Below, one piece after another: positions 1 to 10,497 of a stretch of DNA of 64,000 nt; positions within the stretch are counted from its first letter, which is position 1; every line of letters starts with the position of its first letter. The notes below the pieces were generated by a model. That model did no database searches. It was not told the origin of the DNA and saw only the letters and a program-made list of their open reading frames with translations. This stretch comes from Phoronis australis. Lineage: Eukaryota; Phoronida; Phoronidae. A program made the position numbers and the translations under genes. The stretch covers positions 2,411-66,410 of the forward strand of contig NMRA01000986.1 of the NCBI GenBank assembly GCA_002633005.1, read 5' to 3'.

Positions 1-1537
1 TGTTGATGTGCTAGCAGTGAAAGGCATTCTGTTCGGTTAGGAACGTTGAATGCGCGACACAGTGCGAGAACGCGGTCCAAGGATAATACTAGTCTGAAGG
101 AGGATAATAGTTTTATTACATACTCTTCTGCTGATACTACTGAGTCTGTTACAATCCATGCGATCATACACTTATATAGTGACATACATGAATCATAACA
201 GGATATAGTGAACAAACATGTTTACTACAATTCCTCATGTTGGGGGTGTATTACATAATGGTTAATTCTCTGAACTACTCCTACACATGCACTCACTGGG
301 ATATGAGATCATACTCTAACACCTTTTTATCTTCAAATGTCCTGACGGATTTTTATGAAATTTGGTATGTAGGCACCTATTAGTGAGATGACGCTATCCT
401 CCCATTTTCAGATGGATTCGGCATAGTTTGCGCCACCTAGTGGCAATTTTTACCCTTTTCGAGTCTGTATTTTTGCGTCCAACCCTCTATCAATCAAACT
501 GCTTAAAGGATGATTGTGAAAATTGGCATGTATGTGCTTACTATAGAGAGGACAGCTGACAATGATTTTCAGACGATTTGGACTACTGTGGCGCCTCCTA
601 GTGGCAGTTTTGTTTTTTGCGCCTATGGCTGTATCTCCTAAACCGTTTGCAGGATCTTTACGAAATTTAATAAGTGTATTTATATGATGTTAACAACGGA
701 CAATGACGACTTTTGGACGGATCTGCCTACCAGTGTGCCCCCTAGTGGCAATTTTATTTTTTTTACGTTTACCTCTGTATCTCCACAAGCTCTTAACGGA
801 TTTTCATGAAATTTGGTATGTAGTCATCTATTAGTGCGATGACGCTATCCTCCCGTTTTCGGATCGATTCGACCTAGTTTGCGACACCCAGTGGCCATTT
901 TTACTGTTTTTGAGTCTGTTTTTTGGCGTCCACCCCTCTATCAACCAAACATTTTGCCCCTAGCCTATTGAGGAGACAATGACCATACCTTTCCATTTTG
1001 CAAAGTACAACATACTACATATATGCCCTCTACTGGCCACTTTATGGTACCAATAAACAACCCTAGAAGGATACCGTATACGGTGCAATTGTGGGTGCAT
1101 TTCAACGCTCTGCGTTGCTCTTGTGTGATTTTGTTGTAAACGTCGACATTTCTTGTTGCACTCCACCGTGCGTGACGTGACGTGCACGTGACTTTAAACA
1201 ATTAAGAACTAGAGTTGTACAATGAGTTGGTTTTTACTTGCATTTCCAAAGTGCTCTCTAAATGAATGTCACTTGTTATAAATAACATCGAGTTGTGATA
1301 TTTAGAGTCATCGTTTCAATCACTCTAACAAATCAGGCTGGCATTGAAGAAATCTCGCTGGAGTTTAAATGTCGCTGTACATGTAATCGTGCTCTGTTGA
1401 GTCAACCACTTCATAAGTATGCAACTGATGGTGAAGTTTTAAACTGGAAAATATAATATGCAACGCACTGTTGACCCACCCACGTCGCTATGTGTAATGC
1501 TGACCGACATCACTTCATTTTTGTTTACTTACTGCAG
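1..1537. other. Upstream noncoding DNA with a tandem repeat
   Basis: This stretch precedes the first recognised exon. Most of 340-960 is a degenerate tandem repeat, listed separately. I see no splice-bounded open frame that would extend the ankyrin array upstream. Either the next upstream exon lies outside the window or it is too short to recognise. Nothing supports a promoter call here. Confidence 0.5.
347..960. repeat. Four-unit degenerate tandem repeat, period 144-161 bp
   Basis: Units begin near 347, 508, 652 and 798 with variants of GGATTTTNATGAAATTTGGT. Each carries a CCTAGTGGCA-type block about 90 bp further on (near 434, 590, 737 and 884). Units 1 and 4 are the most alike, sharing a long block with ATGACGCTATCCTCCC. 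More decayed relatives of the same family appear to lie at 17374-17960 in a later intron. No open frame is conserved between units, so this looks like a noncoding interspersed or satellite-like repeat. Confidence 0.75.
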
Positions 1538-1639
1538 GATGGAGACACACCGCTACACACGGCATCCGCAAACGGACAGACAGCGGTTGTCGAGCTGCTG
1601 GTCAACGAAGGCAGCAGTGATTTGGCTACCATTAATAAG
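1538..1639 (+). CDS. Ankyrin-repeat exon (exon A of the ANK/PB1-like/SAMD3-like gene)
   Basis: This is an internal coding exon of 34 codons, phase 0 at both ends. It follows an acceptor (TTACTGCAG) and precedes a donor (GTATTC). The translation starts DGDTPLHTASANGQTAVVEL and continues with LL and an NEG turn, so it is one complete ankyrin repeat. The TPLH motif, the central A..G and the VVELL helix are all intact. Ankyrin repeats are stacked helix-turn-helix units that bind other proteins. An exon holding one 33-34 residue repeat with phase 0 borders is the usual way such arrays grow by exon duplication. It is spliced in phase to 6013-6111. Nothing before it in the window looks like a start codon exon, so the array probably began upstream. 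Confidence 0.85.
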
Positions 1640-3441
1640 GTATTCCAAGAGTGTTGTACTCCGAGTTTTGATGATACTGCAATGATATGTGTTTTAAATG
1701 AACAATGAGTTCTAGGAATCATTCATTGTTAATTATAATTATACCATAAAAATCTTCTACCTCTTAGGTGGAGTTACACAATGAGTCACATCTTTGTTAC
1801 ATATACATGTACGTTCGCACAATACGCAGTAAAACCCTTAGCCACTCGTCTGGTCGAAGTAGTGGGACACAAACTAAAAACAGAACAACTACAATGTACA
1901 TGTAAGTTGCCGACAACAGGCACACATTTAGTTTTTCTCACCTCATTTATAAAAGCTGCAAGTCAGTGCATGGACTAATTCGCATATTTAGGAATGTGGC
2001 TAAGGTTTTCTTCGTTAAGCTTTTAAAAAAAATGACGATTATTTTAACAATCAACTTTTGAAGTGTTTTATTTTTTATCCGACTATATGTACATGTACAC
2101 CTCTGTAATATTTTCCTGTCACTGTTTGATCTATATACTCTGTGATGGGATAATGTAAGGCGTGAGTTGGACAAAGTCCACGCTTTCGAAAGAACAAGTA
2201 ATTTTTACCACTCTTCCACAAGTCCCTAGTAAAAGTAGAGCGTCATAAAACTAATTTACACGCGGTGATGTTTTCTGATCCACTCTACATCCACATTCGA
2301 TGTGTACAGTAGGTTGTTTTAAATTGTGTGACACAGTGTTCAGTCTCATTGGTATATGATTGTCGCATGAATTAATATTTTCGGCTGTCTCTTTCCCTTG
2401 GCTGCGAAATATCATATGGTATTTTATTATCTTTAATATCACATAATACAGTTGTCTCCATCAGTTTTTCGAGCAGTAGTTCCAAAATAGGTTGAGTTAG
2501 GGAGTTATTCGTTTCCGAAATCTGCACTAAAAGCTTCATGTTTTGTCAGACTTATGATTTAACTTAAAGTAACAGACTCTTGGCCTTGAAAATATGGCTT
2601 CGGGAGAGCTATATTCAGAAGATAATGAAAAGTCCCTTTAGCTCTGGTAGTGTTTTGTTGGTTTGCTAGGGGTCCCGCTACATCTGATGGAACAAGTGGA
2701 TATGCATTTGAAGACTTATAAAAAGTGATCTGTGAGCTATCCATCCCCGGATGAATATAGAATTGCCCTGTAAATATCACAAGCAGTGTACAATAAACGA
2801 CCAGGAATGTGGAATGGAAAAGTTAATAAGTTTGCTAGAACATTTATTGTGGGAGGTAAACATTGAACCTACGGCAAAATTATCGACATGCCCGAAACAA
2901 TGCTTCAAAGAATATATATGTCTTACGGTAAAAGTTGTTGGGAAAACATCAGGCGTAGACTGCGTAAAAATCGGGTTATGGCGTTGACCGGAATGGAAAC
3001 GTCTGGCACATTTCATTACCACTATGTGTGACGTAGATGTGAACATTATAGACCCATGACAAATTTGTCCACTGTTAGAACGAATATAACAGTTCATTTT
3101 CTTTAAAATTTGATTGTTGGTAAAGCTTTTAGGAATTCATTATTATAGCAAATTTTCCCTTTTTTAGAACAAAGGTAGTCACAGGTGTGCGCCAATTGTG
3201 TTTCAAATACAATGCCACGCAGGCTTAAAGGTAGACACATGCCTAATGTATCGAACGTGTTATTGATTAGAAACACTCACCTGGTGGCAAATTGGTTAAG
3301 TGCAAACCTTTTATGCTAAAATACAAATTAATTCTCACACAAAATAGATGCGATGATCAGGGCCAACCAGACTTGTTCTTTTTGGATATTAAAATATTCC
3401 TATATTCTTTTTCAATGGCTTTTCCCGTTCACAACTTCTCT

Positions 3442-3509
3442 CATGGGCGGCGCACCATGGGTGGCTGGGGTGCTGTAGGTAACACGTTGTCAAAGCTGCG
3501 CCGCCCATG
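3442..3509. repeat. 13 bp perfect inverted repeat in a GC-rich patch
   Basis: CATGGGCGGCGCA at 3442-3454 is exactly complementary to TGCGCCGCCCATG at 3497-3509, with a 42 nt spacer. The arms are far more GC-rich than the surrounding intron. The arrangement could form a stem-loop in RNA or be the remnant of a palindromic element. No function can be assigned. Confidence 0.7.
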
Positions 3510-3711
3510 GTCTATGTGAGGTGCACCACAGGGGACTGTGGCCCTTTTACCCCCACATTTTTCAGTGCAGCGCCTCCATGTGAAAGTGTAGAATCTCATA
3601 TTCTCCTTTTTAGAAATTAAAATTGTTTGATCATAACCAAGTACTACACTGTGCGAGTTGTAAAATTTTCGTCTCAAACATGTTGATGCGACGTTTGAAA
3701 ATTAGATAAAG

Positions 3712-4257
3712 TCACAATTTAAAACATATTTTTAAACGGAAAATGAATCGTAATGATTTTGATGAGTTTGTTGGAACTTCAACAATACAGTGAGAAGTGC
3801 AGTTTGGTGGTTTCAAGTTGTGAGATTTTGAGTTCTTGAACATGACACTTCCCATCATATTTACAATGAATGTATTCTGTGGAGAAGGTGGAAGTTGTAA
3901 AACTCCTTTGGTAAATATGTGAAACAGGCAATCGCCTTTTGAGTAATGTTTGTTATTAAAATATTCATTCGCGTTACACTTTATAGCCTCAAGTGAATGA
4001 CCTGATATAATGACAACCGTTTTGGTGGTTACATGTTGTTTTATAATCCAATCAGTTTCTTCGGCAATGTGGTTGAGAACCAGCATCATATTTTTTCGAT
4101 GCCTTGTGTAAATTGTGTTTTCGTTGTGAGCACGGTCAAATCTCCATTTAAAAGTATCAAACACTGTTTTCCTCGTATTCATTGAGCAGTACATATCTTT
4201 GAGACTGTTATGTCGTGTCATTGCACAGTTACAGCCTAAGTCTCGTAATGATGGCAT
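3712..4257 (-). CDS. Unidentified 181-codon open frame antisense within intron 1
   Basis: An uninterrupted frame runs from ATG at 4257 to TGA at 3712. That is long for this AT-rich sequence, where chance frames mostly stay under 100 codons. The predicted protein has a mixed, soluble-looking composition (near the start RHNSLKDMYCSMNTRK, in the middle VVIISGHSLEAIKCN) with no membrane segment or signal peptide. On its own strand the ATG lies just after a TTTTGATTTTCAAG stretch that could be a splice acceptor, so this may be a terminal exon rather than a complete gene. I do not recognise the family. It could be a fragment of a mobile element, a nested gene or a chance frame. Confidence 0.35.
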   Translation of the reverse strand: MPSLRDLGCNCAMTRHNSLKDMYCSMNTRKTVFDTFKWRFDRAHNENTIYTRHRKNMMLVLNHIAEETDWIIKQHVTTKTVVIISGHSLEAIKCNANEYFNNKHYSKGDCLFHIFTKGVLQLPPSPQNTFIVNMMGSVMFKNSKSHNLKPPNCTSHCIVEVPTNSSKSLRFIFRLKICFKL

Positions 4258-6012
4258 ACCTTGAAAATCAAAATAATGGGGTTTGTACGATACACAGATG
4301 CTTGAATTTCACTGTAAACAAAAGTAGTTCCAATAATCACCCATTCAACCTAACATTTTAAGGAAGGAAACTGCATGCATGACCAATGTCGCTCACTTAT
4401 CAAGTGATATTTTGATTTCATGGCATATGAAAATATAGGGGTACGTACATGTACACTACATGTACATCACTATTTCCGCATCACGTAGTAACATAATGCG
4501 GCGTGGCCATTCATTTTTCTTTGGTGATAATAAGCACCATGTTGTTATTTAAAAGGCAATAATTTTAAAAGCAACGACCATTTGTGTTACTGAATTCCAC
4601 ATGGGGGTACGTACACTACATTCTTTAAGCCTTTTGGCCCATTTTAAAAATACACCTATATATGTAGCAAACCCAGTCAATGCCAAAACCTTTGGTTTGT
4701 TCAGATATTGAATAATTTGCTGTATTGCCTACGCTAGCATATTCTGCAGTTTTTCATTACATAGTATGTCTTTAACCTTCTTTTCAGTAGGTGAGGGTTA
4801 AAAAAACAAAATTGATAAATTTCGTAACGAGTACTTGTGTTATGATGAACCCTACCATTCCTCAATGATTAATCACTACTTCATCTAAGGGATTATGAAA
4901 GTGTATCAAGTTGTTCCCAGTCATATCAATTGCTTACTTAATAAAATTAATTTCTTTTCTGCTGTTGATAGTTAAAAATTGTAATTTTTTAAAATGGCGA
5001 GTGAGAATCGGAATGTGCACGTGAAGAGTGGCACTCTCCTGGACTCTCATGCATGTTGCAGAGGCAGGTTCTCTACCTTTCAAGACAACTTGCAACAAAC
5101 AAACTAGTAGATGCAGCATAAAACTCGAGACCATCCCATACATTTGTAACTTAGTCAAATTTCACGTTGATTGACTGCGCAGTGTACGTACTCCCCAACC
5201 AGTACCATTTTTACTGTACAAGTTGATCACTGGGCCGAGCAATTGCTGAACTATTTTGACCAACTGGTGAATGTATTACAAATTGGGCAAATACCACCAA
5301 TAAAATTTTTGAAAAAAGAAGCTACTTGCCAGTTTCTTTTTGTAAGAATCATATTGCAGGAGAAGAAGTTTAAATTTTACTGTGTTAAGATATGCAATGT
5401 ATCATTGTCTAGAACAATTTGATCAGAGCTGTAATGACTTTTCTTACCTTATTATGTTATACTTCCTCTATCAGTTGATTGGGGCTCAAATATGGCTGCA
5501 GCAAGGTTTTGTATGTTGACAATTTTGCGTATTATGAAGAATGTCTAAAAACTGTGGACATCAACCCTGTTATTCTACATATAGGGTTTCGTTAAGGGAA
5601 CTGCTGAATTTGATTTTTCACCGTTTACTTATCTTCCATTATTTGAGTCACGTGAACATATCGTTATTAAGATTTAAGAAAGAAGGAAAGGTGCGTTGAT
5701 ACCAAAACCATGGTTCCAATAATATGATCCGATTGTTTTTCCTATCTATCTTGAGCACGAGATTTCAAAAATGTTGTTAAAATCGTCTAAAATATTTTCC
5801 TTTTGCTTTTACTATGTGCATGAAAATAATCATATAATATTTGATATCATATCTGCTTCGTGTTGAACTCAGTTTTATTTTTGATAATATTCTTTGACAT
5901 TTTCACTTCAATTAGGTCAACCTCGTTTTCATTTACACGAGTTGTTCACCAAACACATCGAAATGGTGTAATTATGTTTATGGTTTGTCAGTCGTTTTAA
6001 TGCTTGTTGTAG

Positions 6013-6111
6013 AATGGCGACACGCCCCTGCACATCGCGACTAGGCATGGCAACCTAGATGTTGTTGAACTCCTTCTAAAAAAGGGTGTCGATGCCACAG
6101 CTACCAATACG
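6013..6111 (+). CDS. Ankyrin-repeat exon (exon B)
   Basis: This is an internal exon of exactly 33 codons, phase 0 at both ends, between the acceptor TGCTTGTTGTAG and the donor GTAAGA. The translation begins NGDTPLHIATRHGNLDVVEL and continues LLKKGVDA. It is one canonical ankyrin repeat with the TPLH tetrapeptide, the G at the inter-helix turn, the VVELLL helix and a GVDA version of the usual GAD loop. It resembles the exon at 1538-1639 closely enough to suggest exon duplication. It joins the previous and next exons without a frame change. This is the last complete ankyrin repeat visible in the gene. Confidence 0.92.
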
Positions 6112-7990
6112 GTAAGATAAGTGTGCCAATCAAATTCTGAAGTATGTTATCACTGTCTTTCTCCAGAGTTACTGATGGAGTGCAACTCACTCTACTTCTC
6201 AAGCAGGTGTCGAAATGGTTTCAACTTGTTCCGTGTCAATCGTGTTTACGCACAAATTTGCGTCCTATCACAATATGGTGCGGTAATTGCAAACTCGGTC
6301 CAATTCGATAAATCATCTCGGTATCAGATATATCCTGACTTGACTTAAGATTTAGCTGCAAGCCAAAGCTATCGATCACAAGTTATCGATATGGACCTGT
6401 ATAATCTACAGTGTACTCATATACCTGTCCGATATACATATACCCTGACAGAGTACATTAAAGAGTTCCTTGTTTTTTGCGATCAAACCAACAGGCGGCG
6501 TACCGGCCACAAGCCTAAGAAACACATGCATAGAATGTATCCGTTATACCGTAAGTTCGAACTAGAAGCCTTACCCACTGGTTAAATAATGTTTTGTAAA
6601 TATGGCCTTGAAAAAGCATGTACTATCCTAGTGGCCAGTACGGGAATCGATGCATCCGATATTATATGTGTTCTTGGTGATAAGTAAAGAAGTCAGTATA
6701 TTAAATGTTTCCAAATTCACCATAAACAGGAGACTTTGTATGTGCGATCCTAACGGGCAAAAAAAGTCAATGTATCCGATATATAACGAGTTACTCTTAA
6801 TTTATATAGATGAACCTAGCGGCCAGTTAAGAGGCCACTATCTGGCAGATGTATCGTGATTTATCTAAGTAGACACTCTAGTACATGTAGTCATCAAGCA
6901 AGTCAATATATCCTATATACACTGTACATGTACCATTAGTTACTATGGTCAGCGTATTTGCTAGAGGACCTGATGGCATGCAGCTGCAGGATACTTTTGA
7001 ACTGAGTGTCGTCGTAGTTGAATGTTGATGGAGATAGTTGAGTTCTGACACGTGCCAAATCAATACATGCAGGTTAAACGTAAGCAGTTTATCATGTAAA
7101 ATGTTATAGAAATACCTAAGACACATAGGGACCATATTCCCTAATAGCTATAGTCCTAATTCTGTACAAGTTAACAAGTTATAGTTTTTCACGGAATCGG
7201 GAAGAAAATGTTTGGCAAATTTGAAGACAATCAAATAGATATAGGGAAGATATCAGATAGTAGACTTCTTGATATTTTCAAGTCAAAATAGTGATATAAA
7301 GTCTATAGGAAATGTTGTTGAGAAAGCTTGTTAACTTTAAGGTGTGCAAATTGCTTATTGTCGAACTTATTCTTAAAACGTGTGTTTAGTGCCACGGCTG
7401 TCAATCATTTAAAAAGTATATTAATCATATCGTGTGTTTGAAGGGAACATGACCTGAAAAGGGAAAACTGTTTTATTGTTGTGTTCTTCTCAAATGGAAA
7501 TTTGTTTCCTGTTAGCGTTACCTATCAAGAAAGGCCGTTTCAAAGCATTGGATGTCTATATACATGTAAGAGTACAGGTCAAAAGAGTTCTGGCCATCTA
7601 TATGTAAGGAAGCCATTGCTGATGTGTAATGTATGTACATGTATTATCGAAACATTTCCGACAATATACACTACAATAGCACCTAAACGTTTGATTAGTT
7701 GCAAACTGGGCTGCTATTACATTTTAACATCAACAATAGATGTTTATGAAAGGATCTGCCAGTTCAGAGAATTCTGCTGCAACTGAAGACACAAGTTTAA
7801 TTTTTCAGTTTGTGTATTTTGTGTTGATACATGTACATCTTAGTTCTAGGATAGTTCCTTAAGGTTTGACTTTGCCAGGCTTTCACATGCAAACATGTGA
7901 ACGTTAATTCTTGTGTCTGATACCCTTTGCATGCTATTGAAATTATTGCTCATTTTAATTTTGATGCGAATTAAAATACGCATTTTACAG
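6112..7990 (+). other. Intron 2 with a degenerate ATGTATCCGATAT-type repeat
   Basis: This intron lies between the last full ankyrin exon and the capping exon. Variants of ATGTATCCGATAT recur at about 6320, 6434, 6532, 6650, 6766 and 6904, often near a CCTAGTGGCCAGT-like block. That suggests an old tandem array with a period of a little over 100 bp. There is no convincing extra exon. Confidence 0.45.
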
Positions 7991-8140
7991 GAAGGAAAAA
8001 CTGCTTACGATGTCTGTGGGGAGAAATACGATGGATACTGGAGCGACTTTGACGGGGAAGAGAGCGACGATGACACGGAGGGGAGCGACCATGACGTGGA
8101 GGAGCCTAAGTGTGTCAAAAAAATAAAGAAAATTCTTGAG
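7991..8140 (+). CDS. Ankyrin cap and acidic linker exon (exon C)
   Basis: This is a 50-codon exon, phase 0 at both ends, between CATTTTACAG and GTACGC. It opens with EGKTAYDVCGEKY, the usual look of a truncated final ankyrin repeat, where GKTA.D replaces TPLH. It then becomes strongly acidic, with DFDGEESDDDTEGSDHDVEE across roughly residues 19-38, and ends in the basic helix CVKKIKKILE. The acidic run is probably a disordered linker between the ankyrin array and the C-terminal domains. It splices in phase to 10254-10497, where the helix continues as NYMRQSRKQ. Confidence 0.88.
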
Positions 8141-10253
8141 GTACGCAACAGTGAAATATTTTTGAAACTGTTAGTACGTAAGCATTATCAAAATTGTTTA
8201 TCAAATGTTCTTGTTACTAACATGGTGACCATGGCGTCAATATCGTTCTTCATTAATATTGCTGCCATCAGAAACACTTCTCTTGTGTAGTGGTAAAAAG
8301 AAGTGTTTAAGCAAGCCATGCCACGCCAGTCCAGATGTTTTATTTCGTAACATGACTCAAAATATCGCATTTGGGAATCCAAACAGATAAACTGTGAACG
8401 CTGTTGAACAATCGAACACTAGAATGACACACAAAATGAACAAAGTGAGTGTCATGTGGTGCGTAGTATAAGCGTGTTGAAAACATTGCTATAATTGTAC
8501 ATGACTTGGTCCTAGTTGGCAGAAAGGACGGATAGTGGTTCCAGAGAAAACTGGTTGGAGTCGGACTAATCAATTCAAATTCATAGTATTTGTCACTATT
8601 GTGACGTGATTAGGTGCAACAACGATTGGATATACTGTACACACACATTACATTTTCGAAAACTTTTCCCGGTCTTTTCCGATTCATTTAATTGAGCACT
8701 GGATTCTTTTGACATAACTGTATGTGTGTTTGGATTAATCTGTGTTGTCTGACAACGAGGTTTGCACACAGAGTTCACCCATTTTGCTCCCTGGGAGATC
8801 AGGATTCTGAATGATCAGGTCCATGGCCAGGAAATATATGCCTAACATTTGAAGTGGTTTGATGTTTTACTTAACTCTGCCCATGACCATCGCTGTTTTT
8901 AATTTCATCATTTTAATTTCATTTGACTGGATCCACAGCGTCAAATGGCGTCATGCTTAACATGAACACAGGAAGGGGTTCCAGGGTTCCATGATTTGCT
9001 TGCATGGTCAACGTAGTCGCGTGCAGAACTGGTGTTGCGAGGGAACAAATACTTTTCATATCTTTGAGCAACCGATGTTGTATCACGTTAGAACTGTATT
9101 TCGCCCAGATTAGCTGGTTTTAACACTAATGCCAGTACCACATAAGCCCTTTTTCTCTAATAAACAGTTTAGTGATGCAATATGCTTTACCCGCGCTAGG
9201 AATCTACATGTATTTCATTTCTAAGCTCATAGAAACTACAGCACACGCCAAATTAAACCAAACAATTCCGCTTCCGTGCGGTCAGTTTCGACTGTAGTTT
9301 TCTCGACACTTGTTCAAATGACGGACTATAGGGGTTGTAATCTTAAACACAATCTTCCGATGCCACTGCATCATGTAGAGCGATCGAGTAAGTTGACCTA
9401 ATTTCCAATTTACTGAACACATTTTACTACACCGATGCCTGCTGCTACTACTCAGACGATGCAAAATCATAATCAACGAATAGGCCCGAAAACCAAGTTA
9501 AAAAAAACTTCACCGCTGCAACATATAAATGACAGGAATTGACCACACATGCATGTATGCACTGTAGATGTAGATGGGGAAGTTTTTCATCCAATGCAAC
9601 TTCCAACAGATACGGCGCCTCCCACGTGTAATTACAGGTATGTGGCAATACATTACCTATGACTACAATGTATAGGTCGTCTGCTCTTCACACAATGGTC
9701 ATAAATGCTTGCATTCCGTTACCAATAATGTTGGTATCATGTTTTAAATATTGTTCTTCAATTGGTGTACTTTTAATCATGAACTAAATGGAAAATGTGT
9801 GACGTCATTAGGGGATTCCGCTCCGCAGTTGTATTCCGCACCAGTTGTGACAAAAAAATCTTCGGCTGTGAGAGGTAGCGATCTCAAAATCACTTCGACT
9901 GAATATTATGAATAGTTGCATGTGCCAAATTGCAGTAATAGCACTCGGAAAGGCAATATTTCAGTTTTTGCGTTTCGAACACATTACCTGTTTTTGCGTT
10001 TCCACTTCATTAGCTGTTTCACCTAAGGCCTGAGTGTATGCAGTCTTGAACCCTTAGCACTCACCTCAGTCCAGCTAATTAGCCACTAAACACTCCTTCA
10101 GGCAGGATAATAACAATATGGCTACTCCACCTGAACGTGCATACTTGGTCCTGTCTTCCATTTGTGAAATAAATATTGGTGGATTAAAGGCATTTGATCG
10201 GAGCCTTGTGAGCATTTGTGTTACATAAAATGATGTTTCGATGTTGGCTTCAG
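8141..10253 (+). other. Intron 3, no feature recognised
   Basis: This is AT-rich intronic sequence between the linker exons. I see no supported exon on either strand, no clear repeat and no element ends. Short open frames of 60-77 codons on the minus strand have no splice or composition support. Confidence 0.6.
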
Positions 10254-10497
10254 AACTACATGCGGCAGAGCAGGAAACAAAATCTCTCGGAAGAAGGCAT
10301 TGATATAGAGCTCGCGCCTGTGGAGAAGGGAGCAAGCGTACGGTCAGCCCAGCTTCCGTTACTACTGTCGGAGCTGGAAAGTCATGAAAACTCAACGGGT
10401 GAAGCTGAACCTATGGTTGAGGAGGGTGTTGGCGAGTTAGTGAAAAGTAGAGAAGGCGGGATGATGGAACAACCGAGTGTGGATAACAAGCTGACAG
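10254..10497 (+). CDS. Low-complexity linker exon (exon D)
   Basis: This is a 244 nt exon that starts in phase 0 after GTTGGCTTCAG and leaves in phase 1 before GTAGTA. The translation opens NYMRQSRKQNLSEEGIDIEL and is rich in E, S and G, with SELESHENSTGEAEP in the middle and VDNKLT at the end. No globular domain is visible. It reads as a mostly disordered linker between the ankyrin part and the PB1-like domain. The evidence is the open frame, the sharp acceptor and the phase agreement with exons on both sides. The match of the phase-1 end to the phase-1 start at 13534 is a useful check, since chance would give it only one time in three. Confidence 0.75.

Larger units (their letters stand above)
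1640..6012 (+). other. Intron 1 (4.4 kb) with an antisense open frame and a GC-rich hairpin
   Basis: This is the intron between the two ankyrin exons. It is AT-rich and carries several TACATGTA palindromes, for example near 1895, 2090 and 4447-4465. It also holds a GC-rich inverted repeat near 3442-3509 and an unrelated 181-codon frame on the opposite strand at 3712-4257, both listed separately. I see no other supported coding exon in it. Confidence 0.6.

Noticed and set aside
960-1201. Overlapping minus-strand open frames of 75 and 78 codons
   Set aside because: They overlap in different frames within repeat-derived and AT-rich DNA, with no domain or splice support.
10075-10395. 106-codon minus-strand frame
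   Set aside because: It is the shadow of the linker exon at 10254-10497, whose frame is supported by splice phases on both sides.
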